Shown: in pieces, positions 1-7,281 of the stretch | Numbering within the stretch: the first letter of the stretch is position 1 | Layout of the letters: every line of letters starts with the position of its first letter | Assembly: GCA_016302435.1 (NCBI GenBank) | Contig: JAEDNQ010000020.1 | Span: 1-19,142 of the forward strand | Source: Bacteroidaceae bacterium | GTDB taxonomy: Bacteria > Bacteroidota > Bacteroidia > Bacteroidales > Bacteroidaceae | Length of the DNA stretch: 19,142 nt | Reading direction: 5' to 3' | Position numbers and translations under genes: made by a program | The notes under the pieces: generated by a model | Database searches by the model: none | Seen by the model: only the letters and a program-made list of their open reading frames with translations | Told to the model about the DNA's origin: nothing

Positions 1-123
1 TGTGTTGATATTCAACTGAAAGATATAATCACTATGCGAATATAGGACAATATATGTGTATATCATCTGCAATCATATAGAAAACGTAGTTAAGTTGTTG
101 AAATACAGGTGTATAAATAAAAC

Positions 124-311
124 ATTACAAAATTACAAATTACAAATTACAATAAGCGAAAATAAAGAGTTGAAAAATAATTATATAATATATATATTTA
201 TATATATATTAATATATATATTATATAATTAAAATATTATTCAAAAAATTACATGGTGTTTGTACAAGGTAAAAATGGCTTATTGTAATTTGTAATTTTT
301 AATTTTGTAAT
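124..311. repeat. Large AT-rich foldback (nested inverted repeat)
   Basis: Two 33-base arms (124-156 and 279-311) are reverse complements with one mismatch. They are built from repeats of the type ATTACAAATTACAA. Between them lies a second palindrome, AATTATATAATATATATATT at 179-198 paired perfectly with 211-230. The whole stretch could extrude as a cruciform or be transcribed as a long hairpin. No protein gene overlaps it. It has no ends in common with the MITE family found elsewhere in the window. It may be a degenerate non-autonomous element or simply a structured intergenic repeat; the sequence does not decide. Confidence 0.75.
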
Positions 312-435
312 CATTGTATCGTTGTACTATCGATAAGAAGCATTTTTTAACTTCTTATGTAAATAATATTGCTGTCTTTTTGTTGTATCAAGAACAATAT
401 GTATCTTTGCCTCATTTCTAACCTTCAACTTTCAA

Positions 436-640
436 GTCGGGGTTATACCCTTTTGCCCTTACAGGGAGTGGGTTTACTGGTTATACCAGATTACCCAGGG
501 TGTCGCTTCGCTTGCCCTGGGCTGAGAGCTCGTTGGGACTTCAGCCCGTTGTGCCTGATGTCCCTGGGCTATGTGCTCTTTGCCCCTCAGGGCATCTCAC
601 CTCGCTGAGCCTTTCGGCTGCGCCTCACTTATCACGCTTT
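436..640. repeat. GC-rich island of short hairpins, non-coding
   Basis: This roughly 200-bp GC-rich patch sits in AT-rich DNA and is made of short palindromes. CCCT-TAC-AGGG is at 456-466. CCCAGGG (494-500) pairs with CCCTGGG (515-521). GGGCTGA (519-525) pairs with TCAGCCC (541-547). AGCCC (543-547) pairs with GGGCT (566-570). TGCCC-CTCA-GGGCA is at 581-594 and AGCC-TTTC-GGCT at 608-619. Some stems share bases, so alternative folds are possible. Patches of this look recur in Bacteroidetes genomes (from memory) and are often annotated as small hypothetical proteins. The short open frames here lack protein-like composition. REP-like repeat is the best guess. Confidence 0.55.
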
Positions 641-762
641 TACTCTCCCTTCGACTGCCATATTTAGTCAAAAGTAAACTCGTTGTAATTATTTTGGCCT
701 TTATAATTGCAAAAACAAAAGAATTTGTTCGTTTTTTTATAGTTATATTTAATAATATGTTG

Positions 763-770
763 TAATTTTG
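763..770 (+). promoter_or_regulatory. Possible -7 element (TAATTTTG) for the GH5 gene
   Basis: TAATTTTG matches the Bacteroidetes -7 consensus TAnnTTTG and lies about 97 bases before the GH5 start. No TTTG is seen at the expected -33 spacing, so this is only half a promoter. It is the best match in the 5' region. Confidence 0.35.
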
Positions 771-866
771 CATCGTGAAAACCGCTTCTTAAAATGGTTA
801 GCTTAAAACGAGCAAAATTCAATAATCAGCAAAAGGCAATTCAATAATCAACTTAACCAATATCTT

Positions 867-2822
867 ATGAAGAAATTTCGACTTTTAGTTATCCTGTCAT
901 TCCTCATGACAGCCATCGGAGCATCTGCCCAGACTGAGGTCTACCAGAGCCTTAACGGCCCTCTGCAGCCCCTGCACGTCGACGGCAACAACCTCAAGGA
1001 TCCCTTCGGAAACAAGGTGGTGCTCCACGGTGTGATGGACACACCAAGCCCTTATTTCAACAACAACCGCTGGGGCAACAGCTGCTCAAGCGTCCAAGAC
1101 GCGAAGAAAGCTGTGGTGTATTTTGACAAACTCTTCACCGCCATCACCGACTCAACAAAGGGAGCGTACTGCAACCTCTTCCGCCTGCACCTCGACCCCT
1201 GCTGGCTCGGACGCAGCTCAACACTTGCCGCTGGCTTCACCCAGAAAGACGGCAAGACCTACGACCCTCATGGCAATGAGGTATCGGGAGAGGCCAACAT
1301 CAGCAAGTTCTCCAAGAGCCACCTCACGGCCTTCCTCAAAAACCTCTACGTGCCCATAGCCCTCAAGGCCCTCGACCACGGACTCTACGTCATCATGCGC
1401 CCGCCAGGCGTGTTCCCTGGCTACGTGGAGGTGGACGACTACTACAACGACTACATCATGACCGTATGGGACATCGTCACACAGAACGACTCCATAAAGA
1501 AATATGCCGGACAGATCATGATAGAGCTCGGCAACGAGCCAGTCACTCTACGTGCCAAGGGCGGAGCTGAATCAGAAGAAGCACTCCACGACTTCTTCCA
1601 GCCTGTGGTCGAGAAGATGCGCTCCAACGGCTACGAAGGCGTCATCTGGGTGCCAGGCACAGGATGGCAGGGTAACTACCGCAACTTCGCCAAGTATGGC
1701 ATCACAGGCGACAACATCGGTTATGCAGTCCACAACTACGTGGGATGGTATGGCGGCAACGACAAGCAGTTCTCTATATGGGGAGCAGGCACCTACCCCA
1801 TCAACTCTGCCCAGGGAATGGAAGCCTACTCAGAAGAGTTCCGAGCCTCATGTCCCATCATGGGCACCAACCCTATCGTCATCACCGAGGTGGACTGGAG
1901 TCCTGAGAAAGAAGGCACTGGCCACTACAACGAACACGGCGACTGGGTGCTCAGCAACTACGGCACATGGGCAACAGGCACCACAAGCGGATGGGGAGCA
2001 GCCTACAAGTATACACTCGACAAGTTTGGCAACATCTCCATGACCCTCTCAGGCACAGGATGCTACATCGACATTGACTCTTACATCAAGAACAACAGGT
2101 ACAACGTCGTGCCAGCCTTCAAGACAGCCATGGAAGCCAACGGACTCGACCCACACGACGCCAGCGGCGTGGCATGCTTCGAGTGGTATGCCGACTACTT
2201 CAAGCGCGACTACTCTGCTTCTGAGCGCTACCAGCCTCTCCAGGTCGTACCCGAAAACCCATTCGAGTTTGACAGCGAGTGCTACAAGCACGACATACTC
2301 TATGTCAACACCACAAAGTCAACAAGCTCCTACAAGGCCAACATCGCCATGAAGAGCGGCGGATTTGCCGGTTGGCGCTTTGAAGAGGAAGAAGGAATAG
2401 ACATCTCTGGCTGCAAGTATATCGTCATCACCTTACTCCGCAGCCCATCAGCACAGGTGGAGTTCCGCCTCTACGACTCCGCCAACTACTGGGACGAGCC
2501 ATACGTAGTGCAGCTCAAGGGCAAGAAAGAAGTCAAGATAGACCTCGAAGCCATTCAGACAGCCTCTGGCAAGACTCTCGACCTCAGCCGCATACGCCTC
2601 GCAGGATTCCAGTCAGGAGCCGACCAGTCACTCTACATCAAGGATGTCTTCGCTTCTGTGGACGGAGAGACACCTGCCACAGCCATCGGCTCCATAGCAT
2701 CAGACAACGCTCTGCAGGGCGGACAGCACTACTCTGTAGGCGGACAGATGATACCAGCTTCTCAGAGCGGCATGCACATCATCCGCTACAAGGACGGAAG
2801 CGTGAGAAAGGTCATCAAGTAA
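867..2822 (+). CDS. Secreted glycoside hydrolase family 5-like enzyme with C-terminal beta-sandwich module
   Basis: A 651-aa exported enzyme predicted to cleave a beta-linked polysaccharide (cellulase, mannanase or related GH5 activity; substrate not determined). Residues 1-21 form a signal peptide with an ASA|Q cleavage site. The (beta/alpha)8 domain covers about residues 35-460. The expected GH5 landmarks are present: LGNEP with acid/base Glu224, a HNY motif at 289-291, and VITEVDWSP with nucleophile Glu341. Residues about 490-598 form a separate beta-rich module (GGFAGWRF...GIDIS...LRSP...RLYD) that closely resembles the C-terminal module of the next gene; a carbohydrate-binding role is inferred. 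The last 30 residues (SVGGQMIP...MHIIRYKDGSVRKVIK) resemble short Prevotella C-terminal tails, perhaps a degenerate secretion signal. The downstream esterase points to joint plant-fibre degradation. The start is the only ATG in front of the signal peptide. Confidence 0.88.
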   Translation: MKKFRLLVILSFLMTAIGASAQTEVYQSLNGPLQPLHVDGNNLKDPFGNKVVLHGVMDTPSPYFNNNRWGNSCSSVQDAKKAVVYFDKLFTAITDSTKGAYCNLFRLHLDPCWLGRSSTLAAGFTQKDGKTYDPHGNEVSGEANISKFSKSHLTAFLKNLYVPIALKALDHGLYVIMRPPGVFPGYVEVDDYYNDYIMTVWDIVTQNDSIKKYAGQIMIELGNEPVTLRAKGGAESEEALHDFFQPVVEKMRSNGYEGVIWVPGTGWQGNYRNFAKYGITGDNIGYAVHNYVGWYGGNDKQFSIWGAGTYPINSAQGMEAYSEEFRASCPIMGTNPIVITEVDWSPEKEGTGHYNEHGDWVLSNYGTWATGTTSGWGAAYKYTLDKFGNISMTLSGTGCYIDIDSYIKNNRYNVVPAFKTAMEANGLDPHDASGVACFEWYADYFKRDYSASERYQPLQVVPENPFEFDSECYKHDILYVNTTKSTSSYKANIAMKSGGFAGWRFEEEEGIDISGCKYIVITLLRSPSAQVEFRLYDSANYWDEPYVVQLKGKKEVKIDLEAIQTASGKTLDLSRIRLAGFQSGADQSLYIKDVFASVDGETPATAIGSIASDNALQGGQHYSVGGQMIPASQSGMHIIRYKDGSVRKVIK

Positions 2823-2842
2823 AGGAGCTTAAAAAATGTTTC

Positions 2843-2877
2843 AATAACCGACATCTAATAACCAACATCCAATAACA
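2843..2877 (+). repeat. Short degenerate direct repeats (AATAACCrACATCy)
   Basis: Two near-identical 14-base units (AATAACCGACATCT and AATAACCAACATCC) and the start of a third lie just after the GH5 stop codon. No function is evident. Confidence 0.4.
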
Positions 2878-2885
2878 TCACCAAC

Positions 2886-2966
2886 GGTAGGTGTTCATAG
2901 TTAGCTTCATGTCAGACGACAAGCAATAACAGAAGGCATGATAGAGAGACACTATGAACACCTACC
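2886..2966 (+). repeat. 16-bp perfect inverted repeat in the leader of the esterase gene
   Basis: GGTAGGTGTTCATAGT at 2886-2901 is the exact reverse complement of 2951-2966, with a 49-base loop. The right arm contains the upstream ATG (2954). In RNA the stem would sequester that codon and leave the signal-peptide ATG at 2993 free, which supports 2993 as the real start. A regulatory role in the GH5-esterase spacer is inferred. Confidence 0.65.
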
Positions 2967-2992
2967 CCTTACAACCAATTACTTCACTAATC

Positions 2993-5398
2993 ATGAAACG
3001 ATTATCTTTATTTTTCCTCTTCACCCTTCTCCTCTCATGCATCTCAGCCTATGCATACAAGAAGGTGAGCATCGACATCACTGTCAATGGGCAGAAGCGC
3101 AACATGCTCGTCTTCACCCCAAACACTGTGTCTGACAACATGCCGCTCATGATCATCACCCATGGCATGAACCAAAACCCTGAGTATCAGTCAGACGGTG
3201 ACAAGATGTATGAACTAATCGACACAGAGAAGTTCATCGTGGCATACCTCCGCAGCGATGGCAACACATGGGACGTCGGTGGCGACAAGGACCTCAACTT
3301 CGTGGAGCAAACCATCGACGCCATGTATGACAAATACAAGATCAACAAGAGCCGCTGCTACTGGTCAGGCTTCTCCATGGGCTCCATGCTCATCTACCAT
3401 GGCCTCTCCAAACCAAACCTCGTGAAGAAGTTCGCAGCCTTCGCCCCTACCAGCGGATTCCTCTTCCACAGCAATCCAGCTTCCTCTCTCCAGCAGAAAA
3501 TCAACCTCATCCACCACCAGTCCACATCAGACGGAGTTTTCCCCCTCTCCAACTATCCCCTCTACGACTACATAGGCGAGATAGCCAAGAAGAACGGAGG
3601 CACATACGCCAAGGTGTCATACAAGTCGAAGGAAGGTGACTACTCCGGCAATAAGGAGACATGGTCAAACACCGAGACAGGCAACGTCATCGTCCTTTTC
3701 ACCTACCCACAGGGAGGTCACTGGCCATCTTACTACAACCGCAAGGAAATATGGAACTTCTGCAAGTCATATAGCCTCAAGTCGGTAGAAGAGGAATATA
3801 CGGATATATACACACGCGCCCAAGACCTCGTGACTGAGTGGAAAGACACTCCCGCCATGACCAGCAAGTCCATCTACCAGTCAACAAAGAAGGCTCTCGA
3901 CACCTATGCGCCCGAGAAGATGACTACCGATGCACAGATGGCATCTGCACGCGACAAGCTCGTCAAGTATGTAGAGCTCTTCGTCAAAGGCACAGAAGGA
4001 CTCACCAAGGTAGTGGAGGGCGGCACTATAGAGCAGCCCACAGGCTTCGACCCCAACTTCCACATCTATCTCTGCTTCGGCCAGTCCAACATGGAGGGCA
4101 ACGCCAGCATAGAAGCTCAGGACAGAGTGAACGTCAGCCCTCGCTTCAAGATGATGGCAGCCGTCGACATGCCATCGTCCAACCGCAAGAAGGGCGAGTG
4201 GTACACAGCCTACCCTCCTCTCTGCCGCGACTGGACAGGTCTCACACCTGCCGACTACTTCGGACGCACCATGGTAGAGAACCTGCCTGACAGCATCTCT
4301 GTCGGCATCATCAACGTGGCTGTCGGCGGATGCGCCATCGAACTCTTCGACGAAGACCAGTGCGCGAGCTACATAGCAGGCTCCGCAGACTGGCTCAAGA
4401 ACTACTGCAAGGAATATAACAACAACCCCTTCCGCGAACTCGTCAACCTCGCCAAGGAGGCACAGAAGGTCGGAGTCATCAAGGGTATACTCCTTCATCA
4501 GGGATGCTCCAACAACACACAGAAGGACTGGCCTGTCAAGGTCAAGAAAGTCTATGTGCGCATGCTCCACGAGCTCGGACTCAATGAGGCAGAGACACCG
4601 CTCCTCGTAGGCGAACTCCTCGCACAGGCACAGGGAGGCGTTTGCTGGGGACACAACTCCGTCATCGGCGACACACACTACGTCATCCCCAACGCCCACG
4701 TCATCTCCTCAGCTGGCTGCCCAGGTGCTTCCGACGGACTCCACTTCACAGCCGAAGGCTACCGCATGATAGGCAAGCGCTATGCCGAGAAGATGCTCAC
4801 GCTCCTCGACTCCGTAGCACCCATCGACTTCGACACCACTGAGACATACTTCCCCATGACAGCCGAAGCCTTCAACCCCAACCTCTATCTGCCAGGCGGA
4901 CGCTTCTCCACCATGTCCACCACTACAGTCTACGCAAGCGGCGACAACGGTGGCTTCGGCGGATGGAGATACCGTGAAGGCATTGACCTGTCAAGCTACA
5001 ACTACCTCATCTTCAACTTCCTTAGGACTCCGACAGCCACTCAGACCCTCCGCATATACGACACTGACGACTATCTCGCCCCTTGCGCCAGCGTACCCTT
5101 AAAGACCAAGCAGGTAGTCGTTGACCTCCGCGAGCTCAAGAAGGACAATGGCGAGTCCATCGACCTCAGCAAGATATACCTCATCGGCTTCAACCAGACC
5201 AACAAGGCCTCAGTCTACCTCACCAGTGCCTTCCCATCCATGGACGGACAGACAGAGGAGCCAACAACAGGTGTGGAGAACATCATCTTTGACCGAGCCA
5301 CATCAACCCACAGTGTCTACGACCTCTCTGGCCGCGCCCTCAGCAAGCCTGCAGGCAAGGGCATCGTCATCTTCAACAGGAAGAAGGTGGTGAGATAG
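2993..5398 (+). CDS. Secreted bifunctional carbohydrate esterase: CE1-like (feruloyl/PHB-depolymerase type) plus CE6/SGNH acetylesterase
   Basis: An 801-aa multidomain esterase, likely removing feruloyl and acetyl groups from hemicellulose (substrates inferred from family). Signal peptide: MKRLSLFFLF... ending SAYA|YKK; an LLSC lipobox-like alternative at Cys16 is possible. Domain 1 (about 23-260) is an alpha/beta hydrolase with nucleophile Ser128 in GFSMG, Asp180 in TSDGVFP and His243 in GGHWP. A helical linker spans about 262-345. Domain 2 (about 354-610) is SGNH/CE6-type, with Ser365 in FGQSNMEG and the Asp581/His584 pair in SDGLHF. Residues 650-750 repeat the C-terminal module of the upstream GH5 gene, and the tail (SVYDLSGRALSKP...KGIVIF) is the Prevotella C-terminal type. 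The open frame extends to an ATG at 2954, but that adds 13 non-signal residues, so 2993 is preferred. It follows the GH5 gene by 170 bp and is probably co-regulated with it. Confidence 0.87.
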   Translation: MKRLSLFFLFTLLLSCISAYAYKKVSIDITVNGQKRNMLVFTPNTVSDNMPLMIITHGMNQNPEYQSDGDKMYELIDTEKFIVAYLRSDGNTWDVGGDKDLNFVEQTIDAMYDKYKINKSRCYWSGFSMGSMLIYHGLSKPNLVKKFAAFAPTSGFLFHSNPASSLQQKINLIHHQSTSDGVFPLSNYPLYDYIGEIAKKNGGTYAKVSYKSKEGDYSGNKETWSNTETGNVIVLFTYPQGGHWPSYYNRKEIWNFCKSYSLKSVEEEYTDIYTRAQDLVTEWKDTPAMTSKSIYQSTKKALDTYAPEKMTTDAQMASARDKLVKYVELFVKGTEGLTKVVEGGTIEQPTGFDPNFHIYLCFGQSNMEGNASIEAQDRVNVSPRFKMMAAVDMPSSNRKKGEWYTAYPPLCRDWTGLTPADYFGRTMVENLPDSISVGIINVAVGGCAIELFDEDQCASYIAGSADWLKNYCKEYNNNPFRELVNLAKEAQKVGVIKGILLHQGCSNNTQKDWPVKVKKVYVRMLHELGLNEAETPLLVGELLAQAQGGVCWGHNSVIGDTHYVIPNAHVISSAGCPGASDGLHFTAEGYRMIGKRYAEKMLTLLDSVAPIDFDTTETYFPMTAEAFNPNLYLPGGRFSTMSTTTVYASGDNGGFGGWRYREGIDLSSYNYLIFNFLRTPTATQTLRIYDTDDYLAPCASVPLKTKQVVVDLRELKKDNGESIDLSKIYLIGFNQTNKASVYLTSAFPSMDGQTEEPTTGVENIIFDRATSTHSVYDLSGRALSKPAGKGIVIFNRKKVVR

Positions 5399-5466
5399 AG
5401 GCTATAGATGATATTCAAATACTGACACTCTGCACTCAGAGATAAATCGAAAATCTGACAAAGCGA

Positions 5467-5664
5467 ATTAAGGGGTGTTCTATAAATTAGTTTTCATGTT
5501 TCTATCAGGGTGTCTCTTTTGCTTGGTCGATTTTGGACTCTCATTTGCATCTGTCTCTTTTTCATTCAGTCACGATGCCCGCATCGCTCCTTCATTCATA
5601 AGAGACATCTGCTGCATGATAGCCTCAAAATCGCCGCAAGCTAATTTATAGAACACCCCTTAAT
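5467..5664. mobile_element. MITE-like foldback element, copy 1
   Basis: Perfect 24-base terminal arms lie at 5467-5490 and 5641-5664. The core ends read GGGGTGTTCTATAAATTAG and its complement, each flanked by TTAA, which could be a 4-bp target duplication; this gives a 188-bp core at 5472-5659. The interior folds back too: CGATTTTG with CAAAATCG, TGTCTCTT (5552-5559) with AAGAGACA (5600-5607), and a tip CGATGC-CC-GCATCG (5573-5586). No protein is encoded. The ends match copy 2 at 10149-10325, so this is a dispersed non-autonomous family. The mobilising transposase is not in the window. Confidence 0.85.
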
Positions 5665-5674
5665 AGAACCCACC
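5660..5674. repeat. Possible extra MITE end abutting copy 1
   Basis: TTAATAGAACCCACC is identical to the right end of copy 2 (10311-10325) and shares its TTAA with the right flank of copy 1. It may be the remains of an older element into which copy 1 inserted. The matching left end is not seen upstream. Confidence 0.5.
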
Positions 5675-5689
5675 TTAATTAAAGACGTG

Positions 5690-5713
5690 ACCCTTTTTGT
5701 AATGAAAAAGGGT
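5690..5713. repeat. Hairpin ACCCTTTTT-gtaatg-AAAAAGGGT
   Basis: A 9-bp perfect stem with a 6-base loop. Neither strand has a clear T-tract after the stem, so a terminator role is uncertain. It lies between the MITE and the converging minus-strand gene. Confidence 0.4.
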
Positions 5714-5809
5714 AGTGAGTGTCTTTGCTTCCCTAAAGTGCAAAATGCCAGTTTAAAGGATCTGTCATCTGCCTCTTCCTCTAAAGCATTCATAGCCCCC
5801 CTCAACAAC

Positions 5810-5839
5810 AAGGGTGAGCCAACGTATTGGCCCACCCTT
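5810..5839 (-). terminator. Likely terminator of the PTPS-like gene (perhaps bidirectional)
   Basis: AAGGGTG (5810-5816) pairs with CACCCTT (5833-5839) and GCCAA (5818-5822) with TTGGC (5827-5831), around a CGTA loop and one A/C mismatch. On the minus strand it starts 26 bases past the stop codon and is followed by TTGTTGTTG. On the plus strand TTTCTTC follows. Confidence 0.6.
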
Positions 5840-5865
5840 TCTTCATGTCACACTAATCTGTGTGA

Positions 5866-6432
5866 TCACTGTTTCTTATATCCACACTTAGGACATACCC
5901 CGTTTTCGTCGAGAGCAATGCCGCAGAGAGGACAGCGGTCGATAACCTTGCGAGTGTCATACTCCTGCGATGCAGCGTTCACACCGCTGGTGAATGTCAG
6001 CTTGGCGATGTTGAGCTTGTCCTTGAGAAGGTCGTAGACAATCTTTATCATGCCCTCTACCGTCATTGTCTCCTTAGTGACGACGAGGCGGCTGTCGGGG
6101 TAGGCCTGGGCAAGCTCCGTCTTGAAGGCTGCACCCTTCATCGTGTTGCGCGGATGACCATTCTTTATGCCCTGCTTCTCATATACGTCGAGAATGGCAG
6201 GCAGGAGTGGGTCGTCCTCTCGGAGAATGAGAGCGTGGTCAAAGTTCTTGAGCACATCCCATGCTGTCTTCTGAATCTCGTTGCAAGGGAAGACCATGTT
6301 GACTCCCTCATTGACTGTGTCCTCTACTTCGATGGTCAACACACCTGTGTGGCCGTGGAGATACTGTGCTTCACCCTGGAATCCGTAGAAGCGGTGAGCG
6401 TACTGGAGGTCGAATGTTGTGATACTTCTCAT
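5866..6432 (-). CDS. 6-pyruvoyl-tetrahydropterin synthase/QueD-like protein with C-terminal zinc ribbon
   Basis: 188 aa. The family is the PTPS/6-carboxytetrahydropterin synthase (QueD) fold, which acts on dihydroneopterin triphosphate in queuosine or pterin synthesis. Zinc-binding histidines are visible at His13 (YAHRF), His26 and His28 (LHGHTG). The catalytic-pair motif FDHALIL gives Asp65 and His66, and Glu126 (TVEGM) fits the conserved pterin-binding Glu. In E. coli QueD a catalytic Cys stands four residues before the first His of HGH (C-x-x-L-H-G-H); here that position is Ala22, so classical QueD chemistry is doubtful. A four-Cys zinc ribbon (CPLC at 167-170, CPKC at 180-183) ends the protein, an addition to the basic QueD length of about 120 residues. 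The region from about 74 to 117 is also longer than in the basic fold. No other queuosine gene is next to it. A gene symbol is withheld because of the missing Cys. Confidence 0.8.
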   Translation of the reverse strand: MRSITTFDLQYAHRFYGFQGEAQYLHGHTGVLTIEVEDTVNEGVNMVFPCNEIQKTAWDVLKNFDHALILREDDPLLPAILDVYEKQGIKNGHPRNTMKGAAFKTELAQAYPDSRLVVTKETMTVEGMIKIVYDLLKDKLNIAKLTFTSGVNAASQEYDTRKVIDRCPLCGIALDENGVCPKCGYKKQ

Positions 6433-6451
6433 AGTGCTATAGGTTTTTGAG

Positions 6452-6510
6452 AGCAGGAGTCCGCCGTCGGCTCGGCTGGCGTGGCAGAGTCAGTCGAAGG
6501 ACTGCCTGCT
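6452..6510 (-). promoter_or_regulatory. Structured leader of the PTPS-like gene
   Basis: In the minus-strand transcript AGCAGGCAGTCC (6510-6499) can pair with GGACTCCTGCT (6462-6452), leaving one bulged C. The same CAGTC segment can instead form a tight hairpin, CAGTC-CTTC-GACTG (6504-6491). The distal strand ends 19 bases before the start codon. Two exclusive folds near a start could be regulatory. No known preQ1 riboswitch motif is recognisable, so this is structural evidence only. Confidence 0.35.
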
Positions 6511-6648
6511 GTTGTTAGTGAAATGGTATAATATATATATATGTGTTGGGATAGGCAGGAGCGCACAACAGGTCATTTCAACCATGCACGGCCTGCCCCT
6601 CTCGCTTTCTTTGAAGGCTGATGGATTTGCCATCAATAGGACCTGGCT

Positions 6649-7188
6649 TTAGAAGTTGTCTACGTGAATCTCGAAGTAAGCCTGTGGGTGAGCACATGTT
6701 GGGCAAATCTGCGGAGCCTTTTCGCCCACAACGATGTGTCCGCAGTTGCGGCATTCCCACACCTTCACCTCGCTCTTGGCGAAGACAGCAGCTGTCTCCA
6801 CGTTCTTCAGAAGGGCGCGGTATCTCTCCTCGTGGCGCTTCTCGATGGCTGCCACAAGGCGGAACTTAGCAGCAAGAACAGGGAAGCCTTCCTCCTCGGC
6901 TGTCTTGGCAAAGCCTTCGTACATGTCTGTCCACTCGTAGTTCTCTCCGTCGGCAGCTGCCGCAAGGTTCTGAGCTGTGTCGCCGATGCCGTTGAGCTCC
7001 TTGAACCACAGCTTAGCGTGCTCCTTCTCGTTGTCTGCTGTCTGCTGGAAGATGGCAGCTATCTGCTCATATCCCTCCTTCTTTGCTTTGGAAGCAAAGT
7101 ATGTGTACTTGTTGCGTGCCTGGCTTTCACCTGCGAAAGCCTCCATAAGGTTCTTCTCTGTCTGAGTGCCTGAATACTGTGTTGCCAT
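6649..7188 (-). CDS. rbr: Rubrerythrin
   Basis: 179 aa, a cytoplasmic di-iron peroxidase that reduces hydrogen peroxide in anaerobes and takes electrons through its rubredoxin domain. The N-terminal four-helix ferritin-like domain (1-138) shows iron ligands Glu21 (GESQARNKY) and Glu54/His57 (NEKEH). A second ExxH follows at Glu116/His119 (EKRH). The C-terminal rubredoxin-like domain carries Cys146/Cys149 (ECRNCG) and Cys162/Cys165 (CPTC). Length and domain order are those of the classic family. It has its own strong promoter and is divergent from the AraC-family gene. The spacer to the PTPS-like gene downstream is 216 bp, so co-transcription is possible but not shown. Confidence 0.96.
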   Translation of the reverse strand: MATQYSGTQTEKNLMEAFAGESQARNKYTYFASKAKKEGYEQIAAIFQQTADNEKEHAKLWFKELNGIGDTAQNLAAAADGENYEWTDMYEGFAKTAEEEGFPVLAAKFRLVAAIEKRHEERYRALLKNVETAAVFAKSEVKVWECRNCGHIVVGEKAPQICPTCAHPQAYFEIHVDNF

Positions 7189-7240
7189 AAAAATGTAAGT
7201 TTAAAGTATGTTTGTGAATATCTATGTATCTTTTCACCGG

Positions 7241-7271
7241 CAAAGTTAGACATTTGCCTTTTCCCACCAAA
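7241..7271 (-). promoter_or_regulatory. Rubrerythrin promoter (TTTG-N19-TAACTTTG)
   Basis: On the minus strand TTTG (7271-7268) and TAACTTTG (7248-7241) are separated by exactly 19 bases, a full match to the Bacteroidetes -33/-7 consensus. Transcription should begin near 7234, about 45 bases before the start codon. Confidence 0.8.
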
Positions 7272-7281
7272 ATAAATTGAA

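Noticed and set aside
124..311. Origin of replication
   Set aside because: The region is AT-rich and palindromic, but no DnaA-box cluster, iterons or replication gene are nearby.
369..765. Two small open frames (79 and 64 codons) in the GC-rich hairpin island
   Set aside because: They consist of the repeat hairpins, overlap each other, have no domain-like features, and match the usual pattern of false small genes over this kind of repeat.
5866..6432. preQ1 riboswitch ahead of the QueD-like gene
   Set aside because: The leader has structure, but no recognisable preQ1 aptamer sequence.
6619..6635. Terminator after rubrerythrin (TGATGG-atttg-CCATCA)
   Set aside because: The stem is only 6 bp and no T-tract follows on the minus strand.
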